From contig OX940871.1 in NCBI GenBank assembly GCA_954871525.1, forward strand, positions 1,364,001 through 1,428,000: a stretch of 64,000 bases of DNA, written 5' to 3'. Made by a program: the position numbers and the translations under genes. The notes under the pieces were generated by a model. The model did no database searches and was not told the origin of the DNA. It saw only the letters and a program-made list of their open reading frames with translations. Positions 38,489-52,258 of the stretch are shown one piece after another (position 1 is the first letter of the stretch; every line of letters starts with the position of its first letter). Origin of the DNA: Parietaria judaica. Its lineage: Eukaryota > Streptophyta > Magnoliopsida > Rosales > Urticaceae.

Positions 38489-41225
38489 TGTTGGACATGT
38501 GTGTCCTTAAACAATATATTTTATCCCTTTGTAAAAGATTATGACAAGTCGTTGAATAAAGATGATGCTTATTATGATAATCTTATTATAGTTTCTGGTA
38601 GAGTAAAATAGAATGTTTGATTCCTTAGTTCATAAAGGATGCAATTATGTTATTATTATCACAACAGAGTCAATGTGAGGAAGAATTAATAATCATAATA
38701 AATGAACTTAAAATGTCCGTGACCTGATCAACTGGGTGGGAGCCCATTAATCGTATAAGGTCATTAATGTGACTAAGTGATAATCCTATTCTGGATTTTG
38801 TGTGTGTCACACTCACTAGAAGTGCATTAAGTATGAAGTGTCTTCATACTGGACTGGACCTGACTTAAACTTCGGAAGTCATCATATAAGACTGTCACTG
38901 ATAACTTGGAGTTGAGTCACTAGTAGATGATCAAATGGATATTCGATCTAAGTCCTGAGTGATCTTGAGTCCAAGCTGATGACTTGATTGTTCTTTGATT
39001 TAACCGTTAAAGAACACGAAATATTACAGCTGTTCCCAACACTATTATTTTGGGAACATGAGATTCAGCAGTAAGGGTAGCTTGGTCATAGACATGGGCA
39101 TCACACAGCTCTCCTTAGAGTGATGATGATTCCCTTGATTGTCGGTGGTGAGAAGTGAGAGATACCCATGCGCAACTTATGAATCGAAACCATAAGTGGG
39201 TTACTCATGATATTGCTGACTGAGTCAAGGAAGTAAATACAACGAGGGGCATAACGGTAAAAACCGCCTGCTCATTTATGAATCATCAAGTGAAAGATCA
39301 ATAACCCGAATTTGATTGTATCAATGGACACCCTGCTATTAGAAAGGGAATAATATATACCGTATCACTAAAGAGTGCAGCCTCGGGTCTATAGTGGAAT
39401 CACTTTGAGGTTCGACGAACAACTAGCAGTTCGTTGGAGCTTAAGTGATACGTGTCCATGGTCCCCAGGATAGCTCCGTAACGGATGATACGTACGTGAT
39501 TAAAATACATTCTGGATAATGTTTAATCATTTGGCTTGACTTATAAAACTGAAAGGTCTGTGTCAGACATAATATAGTTTTATCGTTGGCGTGGCAAAAG
39601 TATCATATTTTGGTACACGAAATTAACTGATAAAAAGAAAGTTAGAATTTAGATTTTCTATCAGCACCATGTTGTTGGAAATTAAATTCTAAGCAGCTTT
39701 GCTTTTGAACCAAGTCATTTCGACTTACGGTTAGTGATTTATGAATTTTCTAAGTTTGTGATCGGTTCGATAAACTTTGAAATTAAATCACATGTCACGA
39801 ATTTAAATGATGGTGTGGCACCATGACATTTTTATGTGTGACATTGAGATCAGGATTTATTGATATAATTTAATTATTTGGATTTAATTATTAATATCTT
39901 ATTAATAATTAATTAATAATTAATAGATTTATATTAATAAATGAATATATATATTTATATATATATATTAATATGTGTAAATTTGAATTAGGGTTTGTTA
40001 TATAAAACCCTAGGTAAACTCGAATGGCTTGATTTGGTATTTCTATATTTGCGGCTTAAGTACCAAATGTTTTGGTATTTTGGCAAATCCCTAAAATCAA
40101 TATTATCCATTGGATCGGTTGTGATTTAGTATCAACCGTTGGATTAGGATATTGATGAATTCGAAATTAATAACTTGGTGACCAAGTTTTATTTTTCGAA
40201 TTTGATTAATCAATTATATCCGTTGGATCGGTCTAAGATTTAATCTATGCCGTCGGATTAAGAATTGATTAATTATATATATATATGCATATATATTCGA
40301 ATTACATTTATGGATAAATTCGAAAAATTGTTTTAATAAATTAATTTATCCTAAACTTATTTGATCCATTAGATCGGTTAAGGAATCATCTCAGCCGTTG
40401 GATTAAGATAATAAGAATTCGAATTTCATATATATATATATATAATATAATTCGAATTTTATGATATAAGAAGATAAGATTGGATTTTTGATTTATCTAA
40501 ATCTTTCTTATTTAATTAAATCCCTAATTAATTATATCCATTGGATTTAGATGAGATTAAATCTGGACCATTGGATTGAGATAATTAATTATATTTAATT
40601 AATGAAATTCGAATTTAGGGAGGGAATATCTCCAAATCGGTTACAGTCTTGAGCCTATAAATAGGGAGCTCATTCTACACATTTTTCACACCTTTCCCCA
40701 GAGAAAAATTCGAACTCTCCCTCTCCTTCAGGGTCTGCGAATTTTCTCTCTGATCTCTTCTTCTGGTTCGGCTTAGGAGACTATTTCTCCGGAAGCTTAA
40801 AAAGAACCATCAGTTAAAGTTTTGCGACGGAGTCCTGCCGGCGAAGCCCACGCTTCGGTACGAGGATTCCAGGAGAATATCCCGGAAGATCACGGGAGAT
40901 TCCCTCAGCACCGGCGGAGCCCTGCCCGACTCAGAGTGCGCAGCCGAAATCGCCAAACGAGGTACGGCCTTATGCATTGGGTCAATAAATGCAAACATTT
41001 ACTGCTTTCTATTTATTTCCTATTATGACCAGTTTATTAATAATGAGTTATGAATATTAAATTGCATAATATTTATCAGATCTTGGAATATGGTTATTAT
41101 CCGATATTCGGACCGTTGTTTGGATAACAAGTTTTCCGCTTTAAAATAATTTTTAAATGTTACCCTGACGGTTCGGACGTATAAATCGTGATAATTATAC
41201 GGAATCCGAGACGTGATTTCCAACA
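38489..41225. mobile_element. Solo LTR, 2,737 bp, inserted in a coding sequence
   Basis: It starts TGTTGGACATG and ends GATTTCCAACA, so the termini TGTTGG/CCAACA are inverted copies. The flanks are CTTCC (38484-38488) and GTTCC (41226-41230), a 5-bp duplication with one change. A TATAAATAG box lies at 40655-40663, followed by a CT-rich leader, and four degenerate CCGTTGGATTNAGAT-type units precede it in the presumed U3. No gag, protease, integrase or reverse transcriptase frame exists, so this is one long LTR left after recombination. TGTTGG...CCAACA ends are common in Copia elements, but the family is not certain. Confidence 0.8.
40100..40610. repeat. Four degenerate repeats in the LTR U3
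   Basis: Units with ATCC(A/G)TTGGATCGGT..., then a T/A-rich stretch, then CCGTTGGATTAAGATA recur near 40105, 40217, 40367 and 40537. They lie upstream of the TATA box, where retrotransposon enhancers usually sit. Confidence 0.65.
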
Positions 41226-41249
41226 GTTCCGCCACGAATTCTCAGCCAT

Positions 41250-42430
41250 TTCTCTGCAGACTGGCTTCATGAACCCTTGGACCCGAGGGTAATATTCCTA
41301 AGCTTCAACCTCAGCTTTGATAGCCCAAATTTAAGAAGAAAGAGTTGTTCATTTGGTGAAAGCATACTTAACAAAATAGATAAGAGTGTCGAAACATCTA
41401 ATGATAAAAAAAAATTAAATACTTGTCTGAATACAAATGGAAATGAATGCTTAGTTGAAAAAATGAGCAGCAATGAGTAAGCAAAATAAATTAAATGAAT
41501 TCAATTTGCTGCGAGAGAGAATTAGGAAGCCACCAACAAACGTGAAAGAAAGACGAAGACAACTTGAAATGAAGCAGAGTTTAAAAGAGCTGGTTTTAAT
41601 CGAGAAAAACGTATTGTTTCTTTAAGGAGCTGTTTAAATGAAGAAAACCTATTGACATGAAATTAAGAACGAATACTAATTCCAATGAAAACAATATGTA
41701 TAATTTTATATCTTCCTAGAATATTTACGTAAATTGAAGCCAAAATCTAGTGAAGAAGAGTCTCACCGTAGAAATGACGAAGGACTAACAATTCCCGGAA
41801 CTCCCTGAAAAATCAATAAAATGCATAAACAGTATCGAATCTTTAACAATTTTTATCGTAAAGTGAAGTCAACATCCTCGGCAAAATAATCTCATCGAAG
41901 AAGCAATGAAAGGCTAAAAAATCCCAGAAAGCTCTGAAAACAATAAAAGAAAAAACAATACCCTAAACTCACCTCTTTAAATAATTCGAACCATACCTTA
42001 ACTCATAGTTTTAACTGTTTCCAACCTCAAATTCAGTAAACTTTAACATCATTGATGATGAATTTCAACATTGCATACCTTTTATTATCAGAAATTATAA
42101 ATCATACGACTTCCTGCGGAAAAGAAACAGAAATATATGTGTCAAAGCTATGCTCGAACAAAACTGCATGCAGAGAAAAAACAACCAACCTTACCTACCA
42201 CTGAGTATTGATCAGAGCTGCAGAAGCTTCATCAAGAACTGAACCAACATGTCTCAGAGTGGAGGCACCTTTCGCCGCGAGAGGGTGAGTATTAGCGACT
42301 CCGAATGGAGTCGAAGAAGGCGGGAAAAGTTGCCGTCTCCAATTCCGAAGAGAGTCATCGGGAAAAATTGGAGGGATGAGAGTTTTATAATGGTCTGGGA
42401 ACGTATCGTTTCACTTTCACATCCCAAAAC
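41250..42430 (-). promoter_or_regulatory. Presumed 5' leader, leader intron and promoter of the split gene
   Basis: On the minus strand a TTATAAAACT element lies at 42381-42390, followed by a moderately GC-rich stretch (42390-42190) that ends ...CAGTGGTAG-GTAAGG, a good splice donor. The matching acceptor is CTGCAG at about 41254-41259, four bases before the ATG. This assignment is inference from spacing and splice signals. Confidence 0.35.
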
Positions 42431-45011
42431 ACTTGTTTATAAAGATTGCATTTAAACAAAAGAAATAGAATGGAGAGACAACACCTTTTGGAATTCTTTC
42501 GAATAAAATGACTCAAATAAGTAATATATGGATTGGCCATAAAGCGAATTGACATCTATCTTATTTATTTATGATATTAACTTTGAATTAAATGAGCTAA
42601 TGGCAGAGAAATATTACTAAGTAAGTAATTGCTTCTTCGTATGCAATGGAATTTAAGTCAATGGAATTGATATTACATATAACAAATGAAGAGTGTTAGA
42701 AAAAAGAGGATTCTAAAATTCTAGCTTCTCTATTTGCCACATCATGCTTCAAAAACTGTCCTTTTATATATATATAGATTTAGGTGTAAATGTCTAATTA
42801 TTTTACTTCTACAAAACAAATATGAACATTCTAGTCAAGGATTTAATTTTATGAGGATTGCCATTTTTTCATGCATTGATTTATGAGACATGACAAATAG
42901 TGTTACAAGTCGTTCAATTTAAGGTTGATTAAGAGGAAGATCTTCACGTGATGACATAAGAATAATAATAGTAATAATCAAACCATGTATTAGGTGATAA
43001 ATCGACACTATTTAGATAACATCATGGAGATTATTATTTATTCAAAATCAATATATTATAATTGTGAAAATCCATGTGTTGTACTCTTTTAAAGCAATCA
43101 AAAGATTAACTCAAACTTTCTTTGACCAAATTTCCATTTTAAAAAGTATAATAATTCTCATGATGTGCCTAAATTTTCTTGCACCCACATGATAGCCCCA
43201 ATTATTCCATATTGAAAGATTAGTTGGACACATTGATTGGTGCATGAACATCTTTGTCAATATTTTGAAACATAGAAGAGAGAGAAACTAATAACCATGA
43301 TATTAAATCAATTGAATAATGGGAATATTATAAGGAAGGAGCATAATTTTGTCCACATCTTTGAAGCTTGTAGATTTCTTTATTAACTTTTATTTGCCAA
43401 TATTGGCATGTCAAAATCATATTGGTGAGAGTTCTTTAAAGATATGTTTGAATCACCTAACATAATTAATTGAAGTTTATAAATAAGTAACAAAAAGGTG
43501 TCACCATGGAAAAAATATATAGAAGAATTATGGAAGTAATTGTACAAAAATGATTGCTTGTTGAGATGGGTATTTTTAAACATTATGTTATACATTATAT
43601 GGAGAGAATATATTTATATGAAAAATATGGATGAATGGCAAAAAAAAAACAAAGGAGTGAACATGGGTGTTGTTTTCATTTATTTGAGGGATAGCCAAAT
43701 TCAATGAGCTATATCATCCATGCAAGACAGGGACCACAAATTAGCAAATTCTATAGCCTTTTTAGGTCATTTTGTGTGTGTCATGGAATTATGGGTGAGA
43801 TTTATGGTTGTTTGGGTGTTTTTGTTTTGATACTTCACTCATACACTTGCTTTTACATTTTACTTGCTATTTTTCATCCAAATACAAATGGTTGTTTGGT
43901 CACAACTTGTTACTTAGTGGTTGGGTACCATGTCCATGTCAATTTCACATCAATCATTCAATAAAAACATGTAGCTAATGACTTAAATAATCAATCATTA
44001 TATGTTATAAAAAAGTAGATAATGATCTAAATATGGAATCCCATAAATAAAATTCACTTATACAAATAGGAATTAAAGTTTCGGTTCTGTATCTATAATT
44101 TTATTAAATCTTAATTAATTTTAATTTTAATTGATTTTACTTTTACCTTTTAAAAAGGAGAGATTCAAGCCAATAATGTAATTCTTTATAGAAAAAAAAA
44201 GAACTTCATGTACAGTTTTGCGTGTATCCCACAATATTGCATGAAGCTATTTTTTTTAATGGTGTTAATGACTAACGTTACATTATATATCCGTACATAG
44301 ACAGAGCAACATATGCACTAATGACTGCACGTGTATATAGTCACTTAAAAAAATATATTAAAGATCGATTTGATTCTTTGTATTCCCTCATCCTTTTTTG
44401 ATTGGATGAATCAATTCTATTACAGATTTTTTTTAAAATAATATTATCTATTTACATATTTAATAATTGTTTTAGCATAATTATATAATTTTTTATTTTT
44501 ACGTATTTTAAAAATAATCAGTCGAAATATACTTTATGATTCGGATTAAAAGCCGCAGTGTACGAGCATACCGCATTACCGATCACAAACAATCATATGA
44601 TATATTTACATCAAGCTAAAAGACGAGACACCTCCAATTGTGTAAGGGTCATGTCTCTTTTACATCCTATGAGACATCACAACAAAAATTATCACTAAAA
44701 TTAAGTTAGGGACCAGAAGGAAAAGGAATTCCTCTATATTTGTCTCTCATATATATATATATATATAATTAACTATTGTCAAAATCTGTTATGGATTTGA
44801 ATGCAATTTGGTCATTCATAAATTGTGAATAATAGCTGTTGCTAGAATGTCTTACCATTTTTCAAGGAAAGAAATTAAGTGTGACATATTTGTCCTATTA
44901 TTTCCACCAAAACTATGTGCCAAATTTGTACCAAAAACAAAATAAATTTGTTGGTATTTTATATGTGAGAGCCTCCACAAGCCCAATACTAAACTCAGGC
45001 TCAATTATGGG
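42430..45011. other. AT-rich intergenic region
   Basis: No gene was supported. Open frames are short, low-complexity and unlike known proteins. Confidence 0.55.
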
Positions 45012-45019
45012 CCCAAAAG

Positions 45020-45292
45020 TAGAGCTGCAACTCGCGATGTCGCGATGCATTGCGACTCGGATCGTCAAAATTGCGAAAATGGCCATCGCGATGCGTCGCG
45101 ACTGTGCCAAATCGCGATGCGTCGAGTTGATGACGTGGCGAGGTGGGATTGGACGAGAGAGTTTGACGCGGATTTTCACCACAAATCGCGACCCATCGCG
45201 ATTTTGACCAAATAATCGCGACCATCGCGATTTTGCCAAATCCATCGCGATGCATCGCGAACGTGGATTACCCATCGTGAGTTGCAACTCTA
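45020..45292. mobile_element. hAT-type MITE rich in TCGCGA motifs, 273 bp
   Basis: The left end TAGAGCTGCAACTCGCGATG and the right end, inverted TAGAGTTGCAACTCACGATG, are flanked by a perfect 8-bp duplication, CCCAAAAG (45012-45019 and 45293-45300). Inside, ATCGCGATGCGTCGCGA-like units recur on both sides. It shares the TAGAGCTGC terminus and the motif style with the 32.9-kb element but not the rest of the interior. Confidence 0.9.
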
Positions 45293-45300
45293 CCCAAAAG

Positions 45301-45920
45301 CAAGCATAAATGAATAACACTAGGAAAACATAAAGCTAACAATAATCAATCTATAATTATAAATATGTTTTTTTTTATCTATTTAGTGTAAGCCTTATTT
45401 AAGAGGTTTTTGTGTGACTTATTGTTATGAGATCTTCATTAAATGGATGATTTTAATATCCGGGATAATCTATTTTCGGAGTAAGTAATTCTCACATGTT
45501 TTCTCGTGTCATAAGCAAAGATATAGTTTAATAAACTTTAGAGTAACGGAATGGAGTTCTCAAAACATTCGTGATTTATGTTCATTACTTTGCTTTTCTA
45601 AAAAAAAAAAATCTTTCTAGTTGATTTAATAAAATTTTAGATGTCCCGTTATGTCTTACTCGCGTCTCAGTCCCGAGTGAGATGACAAAGTGGACGGAAC
45701 TTTCAGTGAGAACCAAAAAAAAAAGTGAAAATTGGTAATTATGACCATAAAAAAGAAAATTATATAAGAAAAAAATGAACAATAAATAGATATGCCGCTA
45801 TTAACCATATATATATATATTTCAACATTTTATTTCGTTATTATGAATAAAATAAAAAAATACAAAAATACGAGCCCATTTGATAGTCAGAAAGGCCCAT
45901 CAGATCGGCCCAATAAAGCC
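45301..45920. other. Spacer and promoter of the uL29m gene
   Basis: AT-rich DNA without coding content. The last part is presumably promoter for the downstream ribosomal protein gene. Confidence 0.5.
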
Positions 45921-45923
45921 CAA

Positions 45924-46031
45924 CCTCTCTCTCTCTCTCTCTGCTGTGTTCCGTCAGAGGCTCAAGCTCGCCGCCATTGAAGCTTGCAAGCTTTCTCTCC
46001 GATTTCGATTCCAATTCTGCATCAAAGAAAC
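45924..46031 (+). other. 5' untranslated exon of the uL29m gene
   Basis: A (CT)n tract (45924-45942) and the following GC-richer sequence end in AAAGAAACC followed by GTAAGA, a consensus donor. The acceptor GTGCAG at 46266-46271 lies 18 bases before the start codon at 46290. The leader intron is inferred from these signals. Confidence 0.5.
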
Positions 46032-46289
46032 CGTAAGAATCCATCGCTCTGTGAATGTGACACTGGTTTCGTTTTCCGTTGAAAATCGAGTCTCCTTTTC
46101 GTTTTTCGCAAATTCAGAAATGAAATACCTGATAATCACAAGCTTAGTTTTCGAGTTTGTGACTGTGATAGTATTTTTCTGAGAATCTCGTGAAATCGAT
46201 GGTCGGAGACTCCATATCTGGATTTTTCGAGCTCTGCAAGTATTGATGATTTGCTATTGCTCAATGTGCAGCGGAGTCTGATCGGAGTG

Positions 46290-47455
46290 ATGTTTCTGTC
46301 GAGGTACTTCGGGAGAACTTTGCTCTCCGCGGCCAAGTCGGAGGTTTCCGCTGCTTCGGTCGCTGCGTCGTCGTCGGTTAGGACAGCGTACAATCCTCTC
46401 GAGGAGTTCTTCGAGGTCGAGAGGACCGCGGAAGACGAAAAGCCCGTTGTCTATGGTACATTTTCCGTCCTATACTCGTTTTTGTCGAATTAGTTTAGAC
46501 AGCATAATTATGAAATCACGGTGACCTGTGAATCGTGATCAGCGAAAAACGGGAATTCCGGCTGAGAATTGAAGAACTAGACCAAAGTTTTGAGCTTGCT
46601 TGAAACTACTAAGATTATATATAACCTTTGGGGCTAGAAAATTGATTTCAGACAACGATTCCTCGTTTACGAAGCTGCAACGGTGTAATGGCGTCTTTTC
46701 ATTTGCATCTTGAAAGTTAACTCGATCTAGTTTAGAATCCCGGCTTTCTTAGCAATTGAATTAAGCATTTACGAAGCTGATTTGCCTCTGTTAGGTCGAA
46801 GTTGGAAGGCCTCGGAATTGCGGTTGAAGTCTTGGGATGACCTTCAAAAGCTATGGTATGTCTTGTTAAAGGAGAAGAACATGTTGATGACACAACGGCA
46901 AATGCTAAATGCGCAAAACCTTCGCTTTCCTAACCCCGAACGAATTCCCAAGGTACTTCTTACTTGGTTGAATTGCCAAGTTACTATTCGAGTTATTTAC
47001 GAAGCTGGCAATTTGCGCACTACATATAAATCCCCAGAACGATAAAAACGGAACGTTTTCCCACCCACAAAATCCGTCAACTTTTTTTTGAATGGAACCA
47101 AATTTTATTATTATCCTTTCAAGTCGACTCCGATTCTAAAATATTACTGTTGGATAGTGAAAATCTCAAATATATTTGGTTTCTCTACATGTGGGTTACA
47201 TTTGTAAATAGATTATCGGAACGTTTTTATTTGTTTCCGCCTATAAGAAGATATTATAAATTGACGGTAAGAAGATACGGCACAACGATGTTAACATGTT
47301 AATTTATCATATTATATTAATTCCTTGTTTTGAAACAATTTTATTAGGTGAGGAAGTCGATGTGCCGAATCAAGCACGTACTCACCGAGAGAGCGATCGA
47401 CGAACCCGACCCGCGAAGATCCGCCGAGATGAAGAGGATGGTCAATGGTTTGTGA
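46290..47455 (+). CDS. Mitochondrial large-subunit ribosomal protein uL29m (L29/L47 family)
   Basis: Coding exons are 46290-46455, 46795-46952 and 47348-47455 (143 aa, the size of the Arabidopsis homologue as I recall it). The start [10 protein letters not shown] opens a Ser/Ala/Arg-rich presequence of about 40 residues that fits mitochondrial import. The conserved L29 helices follow: [48 protein letters not shown] and [16 protein letters not shown]. The role is a structural component near the exit tunnel of the mitochondrial ribosome. An alternative upstream in-frame start would use sequence before the intron acceptor and is unlikely. No damage was seen. Confidence 0.93.
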
Positions 47456-48755
47456 TGACCTTTCGTTTCCGACACTGCTTAAAAAAGAAACAGCTCTTTT
47501 TGGGATAAATTTATGGATTCTGAATAACACATGTCGTTGGAATTTTAGAAAATATGTGCTTATAATTAATTTTACTGAGTTTTCAGTGTACTCTATTATT
47601 CTGGATTTTATGGTGTCGTTTCTGGAATAATATATTCTTTTTCTTTCTTGTCTCGTGTGATGACATGTCGTTGCCACTATGGCCATTAAAAAAGTAGGGA
47701 CGAGCCCGGGAATCGCTGTTCCGATTTTTTTCCCGGCCCATTGCGGGAACTTCAAAAGCTCCCCCGATCCCGTTTCAAGGTCTTGTAAAAGCCAATTTAT
47801 CCAAAACTTGTAATCGGTGTTCCTCCGGTTATTAAACGGGATATGACCGGTAAATGTAAAATAAATTATTTTAATATAAAACCCTCACCATTTTATTTCC
47901 CTTCCCCACGAAAATCTTAATATAGAGAGATGACCCGATTTTTTTTTTTTTTTTTTTTTGAGAGACTATTTTTGCAATAATTCAATTTTAGAAAAAGATA
48001 GGTTCATTTTGGCTTTTTCTATTTGTTTTCTGGTTCATATGATACACCAATTTATGCTTGTTTGGTGAACAAAAAAAGAAGGTGACATAGTACAAATTCA
48101 AAATACAAACATATATATATATATGCTTATTTATGATACACCAATTTATGCTTCTTTTTTACCATGAGCTCGACATTTTTCCCAATGAATGTAGGTGTTT
48201 TGTCCTTTTGTCTCATTTGAACACGAAATCTATTCGTGAAACTCTTCTATGCCAAGAAAACGACTCTTCACACTCTATTAGGGGCTTAATAATAACCAAA
48301 ATTCCGACCTAAGAAGTTATGTTTTACGACAACTTTCGAGGACGGACTCTCTGTCTTCAGACTCAAGGCGGAGGGGTTTCGCCCCGTGCCCACGTAGTCC
48401 ACCGCGGGCACAGCCGTCCTCACTCCCTAGTGGCTTTCATTCACTACTCGGAATAGCACTAAAACGTGTTTCATTCAAGGCGTTAGCTTTTCCGCCAAAG
48501 TTTTTCACAACAAAACCAAAGATAGAAATTAGTTTCCTCTAAAATTCCAACTCTTTACAGTGAGACAATATATTCAAGAGTTAGCATTTATAACACACTA
48601 TTTTCGCCAAAACGTATTCCTCAAACATAATCTTCGGAAAAAAAATGAAAAATAAAAGGAGATCTAAAAGATGGTCATACTGTTGGCGTGAGAAGTATGG
48701 TAGGTAATAACTGCCTTGAGAGAGCCTATGAACGAGCCACTTCATAGTTTTCTTC
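47456..48755. other. Spacer between uL29m and the ROP gene, with a GC-rich block
   Basis: No gene was supported. At 47695-47860 a stretch with CCCGGGAATCG, TTCCCGGCCC and ATTAAACGGG recalls the GTTTAATCC/ACCGG style of the LIM intron repeats, weakly. At about 48330-48440 there is an isolated GC-rich block (GGCGGAGGGGTTTCGCCCC...) that I cannot assign. Confidence 0.45.
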
Positions 48756-51073
<2,318 letters not shown>

Positions 51074-51123
51074 GGAAATGGAAGCTTGAAGAAAAAGCGT
51101 GAAGAAGAAGAAGAAGACGTTGT

Positions 51124-51125
<2 letters not shown>

Positions 51126-51154
<29 letters not shown>
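51126..51154. repeat. (GA)n / coding-strand (CT)n tract in the ROP gene leader
   Basis: About 14 GA units lie 53 bp upstream of the minus-strand start codon. A long (TA)n tract follows at about 51218-51300. Confidence 0.75.
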
Positions 51155-51320
51155 TGTTTATGGGTTTTGGTTGAGTCACATGATTCTTACTCTCTTCAAT
51201 CTTTCTATACCTATTCTTTATATATATGTATATATATATATATATATATATACATACTATATATAGTATATATATAATATATATATCGTATATATGTATA
51301 ACTTTTTGTTATTCTTTGTA

Positions 51321-51613
51321 GGAAAAACGGCGGTATAAGTATTTAAAGTTTTTAAAAAAGTGACATTGATTTTTTATTTTATTTTTTAACGAAAGCTGCT
51401 TAACTTTTATTATTTTGTGTCTCTCGTCATGTTTTCGTTTAGAATCACATCACATGTCACGTTTTAATGGTATATTAATAGGTTTAAAAAAGTGACATGT
51501 GGCGCGGTTCTGGACGAAAATATGATTTGAATACACAAAAACAAAGTTTGACAATTTTCGTCACCTAAAAAAATGAGAACTGAGGATTTCGATACTTATG
51601 CCGTTATTTTCCC
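51321..51613. mobile_element. Candidate Mutator-like MITE, ~293 bp
   Basis: The left end GGAAAAACGGCGGTATAAGT and the right end, inverted GGGAAAATAACGGCATAAGT, form imperfect terminal repeats of about 25 bp. No convincing target duplication is visible. The right end resembles the fragment at about 395-423. Confidence 0.5.
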
Positions 51614-52258
51614 ATTTATTTACCCTTTAATTTTTCAATTTTTTTTATTGTTATTGATAGTAATGCCCCTGAATTTTTCCTTTTGGTGTACTTTGTCTCT
51701 CTAGATGTAATTTTTGGCATTTATAGCAAGTTAGGAAATGACAGAAAATATTACTTTGTGGCTTGCTTGCAAGCAACTAATAAGTCTAATTTTGTTAGTT
51801 AGGATGAAATTCACAAATTAAAAAGAGGAAAAAATAACTAAATTGACAACAAAAAAATAAAAAGTCACGTGTGAATGTATATTAATTTTTTTTAAAAGTT
51901 TAAGAAGCATTCATATATTAAAAATAAGGTTTAAATTATTATATACCAAAATGCACCAATGATGGAAGTTATTTATTTATTTTTATATTTATTATAGATA
52001 AATTAGAGATTGGGTTGGCCTGTGACATCAATTAAACCCATCAAGTTGTCGTATTTAATTCTGACAGATACAAAATTGTAAACCCTTTGATACGGTGGAA
52101 AAATTCATTTATATAACTATATATAATTTCTTCAATATAAACTTCAAAAAAAATATCGAAACTATATATACGAGTAGATAATTGTTCGAGTATAAATATC
52201 TTGGTCAATATAAATGGATGAGATGCCGTATGAATTGGTTTCATTTTTATAATATATA

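Larger units (their letters stand above)
38142..41249 (-). pseudogene. Small uncharacterised plant gene split by an LTR insertion
   Basis: The minus strand encodes MAENSW... from 41249 to 41231, is interrupted by 2.7 kb of LTR DNA, and continues from 38488 to a stop at 38142-38144. Leaving out the LTR and one copy of the 5-bp duplication gives a single frame of 122 codons (121 aa), without a shift or internal stop. The product is acidic and hydrophobic with no domain I recognise: an N-terminal LEWMDEIDRFGDGERRV stretch, a GELKIVLVDLGVEISG segment, GIEDGSVITLCFTGIAEIFD, and a basic tail. A splice acceptor (CTGCAG) sits four bases before the start codon, suggesting a 5'-leader intron reaching to about 42.19 kb. 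As it stands the gene should not make the full protein. The insertion may be polymorphic. Confidence 0.7.

Noticed and set aside
38077..38544. 155-aa plus-strand frame
   Set aside because: Antisense shadow of the minus-strand split gene; the minus frame rejoins across the LTR in phase, which this one does not.
44839..45320. Open frames on both strands around 45 kb
   Set aside because: They lie across the hAT MITE and reflect its TCGCGA repeats, not protein.
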